Positions 10,650 to 22,224 of a stretch of 64,000 bases of DNA are shown here, in pieces. Origin of the DNA: Zea mays. Taxonomy: Eukaryota > Streptophyta > Magnoliopsida > Poales > Poaceae. Positions within the stretch are counted from its first letter, which is position 1. Every line of letters begins with the position of its first letter. The DNA is taken from NCBI RefSeq assembly GCF_902167145.1, contig NC_050098.1, forward strand, positions 108,972,207-109,036,206, in the 5' to 3' direction. Made by a program: the position numbers and the translations under genes. The notes beneath the pieces are model-generated. The model was given only the letters and a program-made list of their open reading frames with translations. It ran no database searches and was not told the origin of the DNA.

Positions 10650-11182
10650 AAGCACGTCAGATCGCCTTAAGTCGCTGCTGACTTAAGTCGATTGCTTCTG
10701 CTAATAGGGCGTAGTGGTCACCCTGAATTGTGTAGGCGCGAGTGTGTTGCACCGGCTTAAGTCGCTGCTGACTTTAGCCGATTGCTCTGTTAGCGGGGTA
10801 TAGTGGTCACCCCGAGTTAAGTAAGCGCGAGCATGTTGCACCGCCTTAAGTCGTTGCCGACTTAAGCCGATTGCTCCGTTAGCAGGGCATAGTGGTCACC
10901 CCGAGTTAAGTAAGCGCGAGCATGTTGCACCGCCTTAAGTCGTTGCCGACTTAAGCCGATTGCTCTGTTAGCAGGGCATAGTGGTCACCCCGAGTTAAGT
11001 AAGCGCGAGCATGTTGCACCGCCTTAAGTCATTGCCGACTTAAGCCGATTGCTCCGTTAGCAGGGCATAGTGGTCACCCCGAGTTAAGTAAGCGCGAGCA
11101 TGTTGCACCGCCTTAAGTCATGGCCGACTTAAACCGATTACTCCGTTAGCAGGGCATAGTGGTCACCCCAAGTTAAGTAAGA
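10650..11182. repeat. 89-bp tandem hairpin array between convergent genes
   Basis: Roughly six copies of an 89-bp unit; the 'cgccttaag' start recurs at 10842, 10931, 11020 and 11109, exactly 89 bp apart. Each full unit holds a near-perfect inverted repeat, CTTAAGTCG-ttgc-CGACTTAAG. The array lies between the 3' end of the plus-strand antisense gene (10456) and the 3' end of minus-strand pol (11291), where transcripts from the two strands would meet. Confidence 0.88.
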
Positions 11183-11290
11183 ATGCAAGTCAATCATGAA
11201 CAAACTGAGTATCTTTGGAGCCCTTTTTTATTGATGACATATTTCCATTTTACAGAGTACATCGTCGTCCTGATAGCTTTTGAAATACAG

Positions 11291-13285
11291 CTAGGGATAA
11301 AATTTCCTCAGGTGTTCTATATTCCAGGAGTTCCCAACTTCTGTGCCGTCCATCTGAGTGAGACGATATGATCCTGGCCGAGTGACTTCTGCTACTACGA
11401 AGGGTCCTTCCCATAAGGGTGATAACTTGTGTCGTCCCTCCCCCGTTAGAATTCGGTGGAGGACGAGATTTCCTACTGAGAAGGATCGCTGTCGCACAGC
11501 CTTGTCGTGATAGCGCCTTAGAGTCTGCCGGTACCGTGCTGATTGGATTACTGCATTCAGCCGTTCTTCCTCGAGTATATCAATGTCCTCCAACCTGGTG
11601 GCTTCGACTTCTACTATGTTTTCGAAGATCAACCTTGGTGCCCCGAACTTGAGATCGGCGGGTAACACTGCCTCCGACCCATAGACCATGAAGAAAGGAG
11701 TGTTTCCATACAGATCTCGGCTAGGTTGGGTTCTTAGGCTCCAAACGACATAGGGCAATTCCCTTATCCACTTTCCTGCGAATTTTTCATTCTTATCGAA
11801 GACCTTTTTCTTGAGTGCCTCCAGTATCATCCCGTTGGCTCGCTCAACCTGCCCATTGGCTCTTGGATGTGCTACAAAAGCATACTTGATCTGAATGCCT
11901 TTTTGCTCGCAGAAGTCGAAGAACTCTGAACTCGTGAAGTTGGATCCTAGGTCAGTTATGATGCTGTTTGGTATCCCGAATCTGAATATTATGTCTTGTA
12001 TGAATTCCACGGCCTTAGCTGAGGTTAAAGAAGCAATGGACTTGAACTCTATCCATTTAGTGAATTTGTCGATTGCTACCAATACATGAGTGTATCCTCC
12101 TTGAGCTTTCTTGAAAGGTCCAATCATATCCAGTCCCCAGCATGCAAAGGGCCAAGTTACTGGTATGGTCTGCAGTTGCTATGCTGGTAGATGTTGTTGT
12201 TTTGACAAGTATTGGCAAGCTTCGCACCTCTGAACTAACTCGGCTGCATCACTCTTCGCTGTTGGCCAATAGAATCCTGACCTGAAGACCTTCCCGACTA
12301 GTGTCCTGGACGCTGCATGTATTCCCCATTGCCCAGCATGGACCTCCTCCAGAAGTCGCTTCCCAGTAGATGGGAGAATGCACTTCATGAGGACGCCTGA
12401 TGCACCCCTTCTGTACAATGTCTCCCCAATGAGTGTATAGTGAGCCGACTGTCTAGCAATGCGCTCGGCCACATTTTTGTCATCTGGTTCCTCTTCATTC
12501 TTTATGTACCTAATGATTGGCCTTCTCTAGTCATCAGAGTCTGACTCGGGTCGATTTATAATATTACACTCCTCTGCTTGATCCATTGAGATGCTCGGCT
12601 GTAGTATTTCTTGTACAAAGACTCCAGGTGGGACCTAAGTTCGACTGGATCCTAGCTTGGACAATGCATCGACTGCCGTGTTTCGATCTCTTTCCACATG
12701 ATGAAATTCCAGACCTTCAAATTTATCTTCCAGTTTTCGGACGGCAGTGCAGTACTTTCCCATTGAATCGCTTGAACAATCCCACTCTTTGTTTATTTGG
12801 CTAATGACTACCAGAGAGTCCCCGTACACCATCAATCTCTTGATGCCCAATGATATGGCGATGTTCAATCCATGGATCAGAGCTTCATACTCGGTTGCAT
12901 TGTTGGAGGCCGGAAACAGCAACTGGAGGGCATATTTGAGGTGCTCGCCTCCAGGTGCGGTGAAGAGAATTCCTGCTCCTGCTCCCTGCAGCTTCAGCGA
13001 GCCATCAAAATACATTCGCCATACTTCTGCAGTCTCTGGGTTATCTGGTACTTGCTGTTCAGTCCACTCCGATACAAAATCAACCAATGCCTGAGTTTTA
13101 ATGGCAGTGCTAGGTCGAAATTCGATGTCATGAGATCCCAGCTCGCAAGCCCACTTGGCTATTCGGCCAATGGCTTCCTTGTTGTGAAGAATATCCCCTA
13201 TTGGAAAACCAGTAACCACTATGACTTTGTGGTCGTCAAAGTAGTGACGTAGCTTGCGGGCAGTTAGAAGTACTGCATACAATAG
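11291..13285 (-). pseudogene. TAT-1 pol, RNase H (archaeal-type) and integrase
   Basis: Reading down from 13285: the end of the first RNase H or connection region (LLTARKLRHYF), then the second RNase H with its acidic residues in YFDGS, TEYEAL, YGDSL and AVDALSKL. The integrase zinc-binding region lies at 12472-12179 (HYTLIGETLYRR, then EVHAGQWG and CEACQ), and the catalytic core at 12127-11291 has GLDMIGPF, IITDLGSNF and NGQVERANG for the D,D,E triad. The C-terminus ends EHLRKFYP. In-frame TAG codons near 12632, 12525 and 12178 interrupt it, at least two where glutamine is expected. This frame differs from the upstream RT because of the deletion near 13287. Confidence 0.88.
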
Positions 13286-13800
13286 TTTTTGAGGCCGAAC
13301 GACATGGAGGTATAACAGAAAGCACCAAACGGAGTAATGAACACTGTTTTTTCTTTGTCTTCCTTTGCTAAACTAATCTGGTGGTATCCGGAATAGCAAT
13401 CCAGGAAAGACAGCACAGAACATCCATCGGTAGAGTCTACCACCTGATCTATCCTCGGGAGCCCGAAGGGATCCTTCGGACAGTGTTTGTTGAGATCAGT
13501 ATAGTCGACGCACATGCGCCAATCCACTTTATTCTTTTTGAGTACAAGAACAGGGTTAGCTAACCACTCAGGGTGTAACACCTCTCTAATAAATCCAGCC
13601 GCGACCAAGCGAGCTAACTCGGCGCGAATGGCCTCTCTGTTGTCGGGCGTGAAACATCGTAGTTTTTGCCGGATCGGCCTCGCCTGGGGATAGACCTTCA
13701 GTTTGTGCTCGGCCAGTTCTCTTGGGACCCCCGGCATATCCGCAGGTTGCCATGCGAATACGTCTCGGTTATCTTGCAGAAACTGGACGAGTGCGCTTTC
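13286..13800 (-). pseudogene. TAT-1 reverse transcriptase, truncated by internal deletion
   Basis: This part holds the RT N-terminal region: [16 protein letters not shown], then [20 protein letters not shown] and [10 protein letters not shown] (first catalytic aspartate region). After SMSFGLKN the sequence jumps directly to LLYAVLLTARKL, losing the YVDD catalytic loop, the thumb and most of the first RNase H. The junction near 13287 also shifts the frame. This is established RT architecture compared with what is seen; without YVDD the product cannot polymerise DNA. The upstream boundary is the amber codon at 13801-13803, in frame with gag-protease. Confidence 0.88.
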
Positions 13801-16626
13801 CTATTTGTCGTCCAGACTGGAGCTGATGACGGCAGTCTTGCGTTCATCAGCGAACCCCAGGTTGATCCTTTTAGTTTCTTCAGTCGGCCGCATAGAGGTC
13901 GCGGCCTGAGCTTCGTTTGCCGGTACTGCAAGGTCCTCCTCAGGCTTAGAGTTCGCCTGTGTTGAAGAAATCGTCGACGACTTGGTGGTGAGGGCTGCTT
14001 GGATGGCCACTCGGAAACACTCTGCGGCGCCTTGGAAGTCGGCGCGCACATTTATGATTCCTTGCGGTCCTGGCATCTTCAGTATCATGTACATGTAATG
14101 CGGAATGGCCATGAATTTGGCCAATCCCGGCCTCCCGATGATGGCATTGTACCCGCAGTCGAAGTTCGCCACTTCGAACCTCAGGAACTCGGTTCTGTAG
14201 TTCTCCGGAGTTCCAAAGGTGACAGGCATGTAGATGTGGCCCAGCGGGTATTCCCCTTCAGTCGGCACGATGCCGAAGAAGGGAGTGTCCGACTCGTGGA
14301 GCTCCTTGAGGTGAACTCCCAAGCCTTGGAGTGTCCGGGGGAAGGTGACGTTGATGCTGCTCCCGCTGTCCACTAGCACCTTCTTCACCCGGCTCTCTCG
14401 GATCACCGGATCGACGAGGAGCGGGTATTTGCCTGGATGGTCAAAGTTGAGCCATTGATCCTCCCGAGTGAAACTGATCGGGTGCTCCGACCACCGGTAT
14501 GGGGCGGGAGAACCGGCGGTCGCCCCCAGTATCTGACGGTCGTTGAGCTTTTGTTGTCTTTTGTTCTCCTGCGACCCGTGTCCGCCGAAGATGACGTTGA
14601 CCTCCCTGTCAACGCGTGGGAAAGCTCCTCCTCCTCCCTCCTCCTGCTGATGGGGTTGTCGTGGTTCATCTAGTCCTCCCCTCGGCGGAGGAGGAGGTAG
14701 AGGTTGGAAGGGCCGGCCGTGCCCGACGGAGTGCTTGAAGTCCCGGCAGTTACGAAGAGTGTGGCGCATGTCCTTGTGGTACGGGCACTGGGCGTCGAGG
14801 ATGTCATCCAGCGTGCGCTCGCCTCCGCGAGGTCCTCCTCGGGCGCGAGAAGCTGGTGGCCCGGCGGCGTGTACCTCTTCGCGGGGCCTCTTCTCCCAGC
14901 GTTTGTCGGGTTGCTGGTTCGCGTCGCGTCGTGGTGCCGCCGGTGCGGGCTTTGCTCCTCCGATGAGGTCCTGGGCTCGCTCGTCGGCGGTGATGTAGAG
15001 GTCGGCTTCCCGGAACAGCTCCTCGGAAGTAGTCGGTGCCTTCTGTAATATGGCTCGGACGAAGGCCGAGTCATTGGATCCTCTGTAGAAGTCCTCGATC
15101 ACGGCCGCCTCCGTGACCTCGGGGATACAATTTCTCATGGTCTGGAACCTTTTAAGGTACGACCGGAGAGTTTCGTCCCCCCGGCGCTTGATGGATTTGA
15201 GGTCCCACGATTGCGCCGGTTTGTCGGAGAGGGACTGGAAATTGGCGGTGAAGCGTCGACTGAAGTCGCCCCAGTCGTCGATGCAGTGTCGGGGTAGATG
15301 TCGCAGCCATTGCAGCGCGTCTTGCCCGAGGACAATGGGTAAGTACGCGGTCATCACGTCTTCGGATGCCCCGGCAGCTCGAGCAGCGGTGGTGTAGATG
15401 GCCAGCCAGCCCCCTGGATCCTGCTTAGGTTCATATTTGTCGACATTGGATACCTTGAAGTTAGGAGGCCATTGGATGGCCCTAAGGCGTGGAGTAAGAG
15501 CAGACACTCCACACGTGTCCTCCTGTCGTCGGGGATGATGTCTGTCCCGGGGAGGGGAGTAGTTGTTGTGGTTCCTCGACCGTCCCCGGGTCGTACCGCC
15601 AGTTGAGGCCGTTGCCGACTCAGTTCTGGTGGCCTGGCTCCGAGCTGGGATGCCATGATCCCTGTCGTACTCCTCCCGGCGGCGGATCTCGTTCTCATGC
15701 CGTTGTTCACGCGAAGCATTGATGGAGCTTCGCGCGTCTCGGGGACTGTTGATGGCGTGTCGTAGATCGCTCGACGGGTGAGCAAGCGGTAGAAGATGGT
15801 TGGCTGCCTGGGTGAACAGTCGTCGGTAGCCCTCGGCGTCAGGAGTCCGAGGGAGTCCATCAGCTATCCGAGCTAGTACTCCTCCAACTTCGCTCGGCGT
15901 GTTCATGGCTCGGGCGAAGTCGGGATTCAGGTTGCGCCCGAAGAATGGATTCTCTCGGCGTTGCCTTGCATCTTGCTCGGCTTGTTCCTGAGCCCGACGG
16001 CGATCACGTCGTCGGGAGTTCCTTCGTTCTCTGAAGACGCGTTCCTCCGGAGTTTCTCCTATCTCCGAGACCTCGTCCCGCGAGACAGGTTGCTCCGGAT
16101 CCCGTTCTCCGGCCGCGTGATGTCACCGGGCGTTCCGGCGCCGGTTTCTCCGTCAGCGGGATTCTCGTTGAGGTGGTTCTTCTCCGGGCTCTGTCGGCTC
16201 GTCGTCGGAGACGGGAGGCGACTCCACTCTCCCGATGAAGAGGACGTCAGGATAAAATGGTGCTGCTGTCGTGGCGACCTTCCTTCCGTTCTCCTTTGAG
16301 GGCGGAGGAACGGAATGAACAACTTGCTTCCCCTTGGTCTCCTTCTTCCTCGCGATATGCGTCCACTCTTTTGTCAGGGAAGTAGGCAGTGGAGTTCTTC
16401 GGGTCAGCGGGCTCTCGGCCCCTGACTTTCTGGGAACGATCTTTTTTCGGAGAGCTGGAGGTTGCGCTTCTCCGACATTTTCGGAGTATGTTGGAGGAGA
16501 CTTCTTTTCCGGCGGATCTGCAATGCGGTGTAGAGTTCCCTTTTCATCTGCTACGGATGAGATTGTTCCGAAGCAGAATACGGATCTGGGACGGAGGGTG
16601 ATCTTGCTGTGGAAGGTGATGGCCAT
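13801..16626 (-). pseudogene. TAT-1 gag-protease polyprotein
   Basis: I chose the ATG at 16626 (MAITFHSKITLRP), which lies 46 bp inside the 5' LTR and matches the start used by TAT-1b. An Arg-rich N-terminal part follows; a TGA at 16153-16155 interrupts it where the relative has CAC. Downstream 701 codons are open: a retrotransposon-gag region (GGWLAIYTTAARAAGASEDVM, ALQWLRHLPRHCIDDW and FSRRFTANFQSLSDKPAQSW), a nucleocapsid-like CPYHKDMRHTLRNC motif, and an aspartic protease with VLVDSGSSINVTF and YNAIIGRPGL. The segment ends at a TAG (13801-13803) shared with the other family member. Gag packages the RNA; the protease would mature the polyprotein. Confidence 0.88.
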
Positions 16627-16651
16627 TGAGCTAGCTTGGATCGTCGACACA

Positions 16652-16670
16652 CCCCCTACCTGGCGCGCCA
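16652..16670 (-). promoter_or_regulatory. TAT-1 primer-binding site
   Basis: Two bases after the 5' LTR, the minus strand reads TGGCGCGCCAGGTAGGGGG, starting with the TGG expected to pair with a tRNA CCA end. I cannot name the tRNA. TAT-1b has the same site. Confidence 0.8.
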
Positions 16671-16672
16671 GC

Positions 16673-17301
16673 TGTCGGTGTTTTGGGTCCGACCGCACAC
16701 CCGGGGTTGCCCCTTAAGGTGTTTTTAGGAGTAGGACGGTGTTGACGACTGTAGCAAAATGGTTCGTGCTAGTTGCACGAGGGACAATGGACAATGTTTA
16801 CAGGTTCGGGCCGCTTAGAGATGCGTAACACCCTACGTCCTGGTGAGTATGCTTGGTGAATGAGGTTACAAGAGAGCTCTTCGAATTGAGAATGCAGAGA
16901 GTTGAGGTGGGTGGCTGAGTAATAGGGTCGATCATTCTGAAGGGGTGCCCCCTAGGCCTTATATACTTGACCGTGGGGCAATACACGTGGATATGATAAC
17001 AATGTGTAGCTAAAAGATAGTGAACTGTTTGAGTTTATCTCCCTGTAGTTCTGCCGACCTATCCTCGCATGGCTCCGTTGCATGGGGGCTCCAGCGCGGG
17101 AAAGTCGGATCTCTGTTGTGGTCGCTCGCTCGACGTTGTGGGCCGTCCGGGCTGGCATTAATCCGGCCTCACGTCGATCTGCTTTGCTGATTGCCCCTCC
17201 CCAGGCCCACGAAAGAATGACCTTACGATTTATTGGGCCCTTGGGCCTTTCATGAGGTCTTTTACTCTTTTAGTGGACCCGGGGGATATCTGTCCCCCAC
17301 A
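16673..17301 (-). repeat. TAT-1 5' LTR (629 bp)
   Basis: It aligns gap-free with 3741-4369 (17 mismatches). The TATA-like TATATAAGG (minus strand, 16957-16965) is the likely core promoter for the genomic RNA. TSD ATTGG follows at 17302-17306. Confidence 0.93.
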
Positions 17302-18616
17302 ATTGGTTCCTCGACATTGCCTGTGATGCGCTGACGCTTTCTGGAAGCCTTCGGAAGCCCAATATTGACACCAAGCATAGTACGCATCAGGCACGGGCGC
17401 CATCCATGGAACCATCACCTGCATACACAATGTTACATATTATATCAATCACATCAATCAATAAAAAAGGGTAAAACAAATTGAATACTAACCTCACGAT
17501 ATTGATCCTCAGTCAAATATATCTTTGAGGACCCTTCCTTTTTATTCAAGGGGCCTACTTCTTCCGGATGATTTTGAAAATACAGGTTTGTAGTCTGAAT
17601 TCTCGCATAGCATATGGCATCCTTCATTAGCTTCTTTGCATTGTTTTGGAACACACGTTCAGCTTGTCCGATGTAATCCTCTCCATCAGGCAACCGATAT
17701 CGAAGCTAGTATATAAAGAATACAAATACAATGGTATAAGTCATAGAATTACAATATTAAGAAACAGAACAAAAACAATAAAAAAAATTCATACCCAAAA
17801 GTCACGACGCACAAGTCCCTATCTGTCGGTGTGGTTTCGTTCCTTTTTTAACTTGTACTCGTCCCAGCTACTGACGAGCACCTCATCGACGCTATCTCCG
17901 TCTGACACCTTCACTTTACCAGGGTAGTGAAGGCGACAAAGAGAACCCAACGTAAGGTTAACCTGAGTGTGGTGTCCCTTGCCATCAAAGGACAGATCCT
18001 CCCAATTCCTGCATTATACAAAAACATTAACAGTACACATAATAGTTATATGAGACAAGTTAATATATTACACTCACCGATCTCCATGAGGCATGATTAA
18101 GATCCTATCAGCCTCTCGCTCTATCGCACGACGAGGCTTTACTGAGTCACTTTTTCTTGAGCGACGTGTGCGTGTCGCTAAAGAGCCTCCTGAGCAATCA
18201 TCCATCGGGTTGTCAGTCGGTTGGGCCTGTTGGCCCCATTGGTCCCACACCTGTTCCTGCTCTCTCTGGTGGTCCCACTGGTCCCATGGCTGGTGCTGGT
18301 GCTGCTGCGCAGCCTAGTCCCATGTCGCGTGTTGCACCTCCTCATTGTGCTGCACCTCCTCATGCTGCTCATCCTCATTGTGCTGCTCCTTCTCATTGTG
18401 CTCCTCCTCATTGTGCTGCTCATCCTGGTACATACAACTCAAGATTTAGATACAAGTAAATATGTAAACAAATTTAGTTGTACAGGATATGTTACCTCAT
18501 CTCCATGTACAGCGCTCAACAGCTCTCGGCGTCTGCTGCTGCTCAAAGAACTGCTCTGAAAAAGGCCCAGGCCCTTCAACAGCCCCTTCACTGGCTTCTT
18601 TGACTTTGGCGTCATC
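17302..18616 (-). pseudogene. CACTA accessory gene, 5' part (Transposase_24-like)
   Basis: From an ATG near 18616 (MTPKSKKPVKGLLKG) the gene runs through several exons. The second (about 18425-18085) is rich in His, Glu and Gln (QHNEEEHNEKEQ) and contains a TAG. The next (about 18010-17790) has the Transposase_24-type string NLTLGSLCRLHYPGK and another TAG. The next (about 17708-17495) has LPDGEDYIGQAERVFQNNAK. The last (17420-17302) encodes WMAPVPDAYYAWCQYWASEG and continues beyond TAT-1 at 3735. Splice borders are by eye. It is not functional. Confidence 0.65.
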
Positions 18617-18784
18617 CTGCATCAAAAAGAAGAAATTATTCATTAGTGCATCAAAAATGACAATCCTTAAAATTTAGAAATAAATGAAATAACAAAATAA
18701 CTTTACTTGTTAAATATCATAAAAATCAGGATCTATTTGTTCTCTTCTATGCAGAGGTCGCCATGTAACTTTTCTCCTAACAGG

Positions 18785-19662
18785 TTATCTTCTCCGTCTC
18801 TCGGGAAAAGTTAAGTCGTTAACGTCTGCAACTAGTGAATCTAATGCCGGTGCAGGATCAATATGAAAACTAGTTGGCAACTCTTCTTCTTGAAACACCT
18901 CATCAACCTGCTCAAGGTGACCAAATTGATATTCGTCCTCACCAGGGGTGTATAGGCGTTCGCGGGGATTTACATTGTACACAACCCTCCATGTAGACAA
19001 CTTTTTGCATGGATATGTTGAGAAATAAACTTGGTCTGCTTGATGGGCAAGGATATACGTGTCGTGTCCTTGAAGCAATTTTTTAGGTTGGATCTGTGTC
19101 ATCCCAAATTCGGTCCTATAATACTTCGGGTCATACCATTTACACTCAAAGAAAACTAGCGCTAAAGGCTTATTTCCAGCAAATGTAATCTCGATAATAT
19201 TTTTGATTTTCCCGTAATAGCAGGCTTCGTGTCCTTCCATATCGGTTGCCCTAGTAACGACTCCATTATTTTGAGTGGCGGCCATAGGATGACTAGATTC
19301 GAAAATTCTTGAACGAAATCGATATCCATTGACGTTGTAACGTCCATAGCTTTTGGCAGTTACGCTTCCAATAGATAATTGACGTAAGTCATCATTCAAA
19401 TTCATTTCCTCCCCAAACTGTCAATTATGCCACAAAGCATTAGCAAATTCTATAATATTAGTTAACTAAAATTAGGTCTAGGAGCCACATAATTGAGACT
19501 TACACGGTCCCGAAGCCACATAATGAAATTAGTTCGCCCATGCATTCCATTGCGTCGCAATTTGTCTATGTCTCTCGCTGTTGGCCTACCGAGACACCTC
19601 ATGTTTTGTTCATCAAACTTGCTGTCAAATATTATTGTATGACATGAGATATTTGGTAACAT
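18785..19662 (-). pseudogene. CACTA transposase C-terminal region (DUF4216-like)
   Basis: Exon 19662-19462 includes NMRCLGRPTARDIDKLRRNG and FIMWLRDR. The next, 19405-18785, has NVNGYRFRSRIFESS, GVVTRATD, YYGKIKNIIEI, FFECKWYDPKYYRTEFGM and a TYP...WRVVYNVNPRERLY stretch, the layout of DUF4216 found after DUF4218 in plant CACTA transposases. The second exon is open for 206 codons and the frame ends in basic residues at 18785. The intron between them is inferred. It belongs to the dead CACTA. Confidence 0.75.
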
Positions 19663-19700
19663 AAACTAATTCACATATGAACAATTTAAGGAAATAAGTC

Positions 19701-22224
19701 TTACACAAAGTATTTTTTCACCTCAGGCATATTCGTGAACATGTACGGTAAAGCATACTTCCGTTCTTCCATAGTGAGGTGATATGCCTTGGGTGGACCA
19801 ACGACTTTGCCGTTTGTCTGAAAAATGGAAAGATCACTACACGGAGGCATCTCTCGTTCATCATCATGGTACCTCTTCTTTCGAGCAAATACATAATGTT
19901 CTTCTGCAAAGTAACAACTTGTGAAGTGTGCTACCTCCTTCAGTTTAAATTGTTCTGCAATACATCCTTCAACTCTTGCCTTATTGCCCACCATTGCTCT
20001 AAGCTTCTTTAATGCTCTTTTTATATGAAACATCCACCTGTACTGAACAGGACCACCGACCTTAGCCTCATATGGAAGATGTATAAAGAGATGCTGCATA
20101 GGATTGAAGAAACCCGGTGGAAATATTTTTTTCCAATTTGCACAAAAGCACCGGTGCCTCTTTCTCCAGCTATTCCATCACATCTCTTCTGATTTCTTTA
20201 GCACACAACTGTCTGTAGAAATAGCTAACTTCAGCTAACATTTTCCACACAGCATCGGAAATGTACCCACGAAACATTATAGGCATGAGCCTTTCCATAA
20301 TTATGTGGAAGTCATGGCTCTTCAGTCCATTCATCTTCATTGTCTTCAAGTTCACAGATCTTCTAAAACCAGCAGCATAACCATCGAGGAATTTAATATC
20401 CTTCATCCACTTCATCACTTCTTTCCGTTGCTTAGGTTTCAGACAATAGTCAGCTTTTGGTTTGCCGCCGTTTTCTGTAAGCACTTGGGTTGGACGATCA
20501 CATATCACTGCTAAGTCCATGCGTGCCTTGTCATTGTCTTTCGTTTTATCAGGGAAATCCATACATGTATTTATGAGGGCTTGGCAAAAGTTACTCTCTT
20601 GATGCATGACGTCGATGTTGTGCATCAAAATCAATGACTTAGCATAAGGAAGCTCCCACAAGCCACATATGTGAGTCCAGTTATGCTCCTCACCAAAACC
20701 TTGATACCTTTTCCCACTATCGTCTAGGACAAGTTTCCTATGCTATTCTGTAATTTCTATCCCACTACGTCACTTGGGCGGTCCCTTCGTGATGATGGTG
20801 CCCTTCCTAAACTCCTTTCTCTGCCTTCTGAAGGGGTGATTGAAGGGTAGAAAACATCTATGGCAATCAAAGTAACATATCTTGCCACCAGCACTAAGAT
20901 GAAAACAATCTGTATCTTTAGCACAATAAGGACACGCCAATCTACCATGCACGCTCCATCCAGAGAAAATACCATACGCCATAAAATCATGAATCGAGAA
21001 CAGATACGCAACACGGAGATTGAATTTCTGCTTCTTGAAGCAGTCATAGGCTTCCACTCCTTGCCATATCTTCTTTAACTCTTCAATCAGTGGTTGAAGC
21101 ATCACATTGAGGCGTACACCAGAATGCTCAGACCCAGGTATAACAAGACATAGGAACATAAACTCATATTTCATGCAAAGAGCAGGTGGAAGGTTGTACG
21201 GTATGGCAATGACAGGCCAACATGAATATGACGCAGCGGTCATATTGAAAGGCGTGAAACCATCAGTTGCTAAGCCGATAGGAACGTTTCTTGCATCGCT
21301 GGCAAAATCTGGATCAAAGTTGTCAAGAGCCTTCCATGCATCACCATCTGATGGGTGCACCATTAACCCATCTTGTCTGTCCGTACAATCTTTATGCCAC
21401 CTCATGTGCATAGCGGTCTTCCTCGAGAGAAACAAACGTTTCACTCTAGGAGTGAGAGGCATGTACCGAAGCTATTTATGTGCAACCTTTGTCACCACCT
21501 TCTCCCCATCTTCATTTACAAGCTCAACGTACCTCGACTTCCCACATTTTAAGCATATCTGCTCTCTACCATGTTCCTTTCAAAAAAGCATACAATTGTC
21601 CTGACAAACATCAATCTTCTCATACTCCATACCAAGACCTTCAAGCAATTTCTTGGACTGGTACATGTCTTTGGGCATCTTGTGACCCGTAGGAAGAACC
21701 TCGCTAATCAAATCCACAAGCTCCTTGTAACAATTAATTGAGAATGTAAACTTGGACTTAATTGACATCAGCCGGGTCACGAATTCAAGGACGGTCACGT
21801 CAGTGTGCCCGTGAAGAGGCTCTTCTGACGCTTTGAGGAGGTCGAAGAACTTCTGAACCTCCGGTGTAGGTGAATCATGATGATCTGGGGCCAGTTCAGG
21901 CTACAGATCCTCAAGCATCTGGTCCATCCTATCAACATCTTCACCGTCATCAACTTCTACTTCTGCTGCTTGTTCAACATCTTCACAGTGGAGATACCAG
22001 ACCTTATAGCCTGGCATGAACCCATGTGAGCACATGTGTAGTGTGACCTGCCTCTTGGTGTGGCTCGTCATATTTCTACATTTATTGCATGAACACCTAA
22101 TATTATATATTTGTGACAAAGCAGCTGCATGGTCCAGAAACATTTGCGTCTTGGCAAACCATTCGCTTGTGTGACACCCACCCTTCTTGAAACCTTCATA
22201 CATCCAATTACGTCTATCACCCAT
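19701..22224 (-). pseudogene. CACTA TNP2-type transposase with DUF4218-like region
   Basis: It starts at MGDRRNWMYEGFKKG (22224), the transposase-associated domain, with cysteines in CSCNKCRN and HMCSHGFMPGYKVWYLH. The TNP2 core follows: MRWHKDCT, SDARNVPIGLATDGFTPF, WPVIAIPYNLPP, FMFLCLVIPGSEHSG and GRLACPYCAKDTD. A DUF4218-like region (20661-19701) has LMHNIDVMHQESNF and LKSHDFHIIMERLMP. The frame is constant from 22224 to 20170 but is broken by stops at 21901, 21580, about 21475, 20770 and 20170, then shifts before 20099. Several stops fit C-to-T change at CAG, CGA or TGG codons. The enzyme would have cut at CACTA ends; this copy cannot. Confidence 0.85.

Larger units (their letters stand above)
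3741..17301 (-). mobile_element. TAT-1: complete 13.56-kb Ty3/Gypsy element of TAT type
   Basis: It is bounded by two 629-bp LTRs and ATTGG duplications. Gag-pro-pol runs on the minus strand (16626 to 11291). The polyprotein has a second, archaeal-type RNase H domain (YFDGS near residue 90 of the RNase H-integrase segment), which marks the TAT lineage. About 7 kb between pol and the 3' LTR holds two plus-strand genes and two tandem arrays. I count 17 LTR mismatches in 629 bp (about 2.7%, 15 of them transitions), roughly 1 million years at a commonly used grass rate. It cannot move on its own: the catalytic core of reverse transcriptase is deleted and several stops interrupt pol. Confidence 0.92.

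Noticed and set aside
14670..15860. Several frames overlapping TAT-1 gag (for example 15354-15860, 14670-15074)
   Set aside because: They share the DNA of the clearly conserved gag-protease frame and have Ser/Thr/Arg-rich composition typical of shifted frames.
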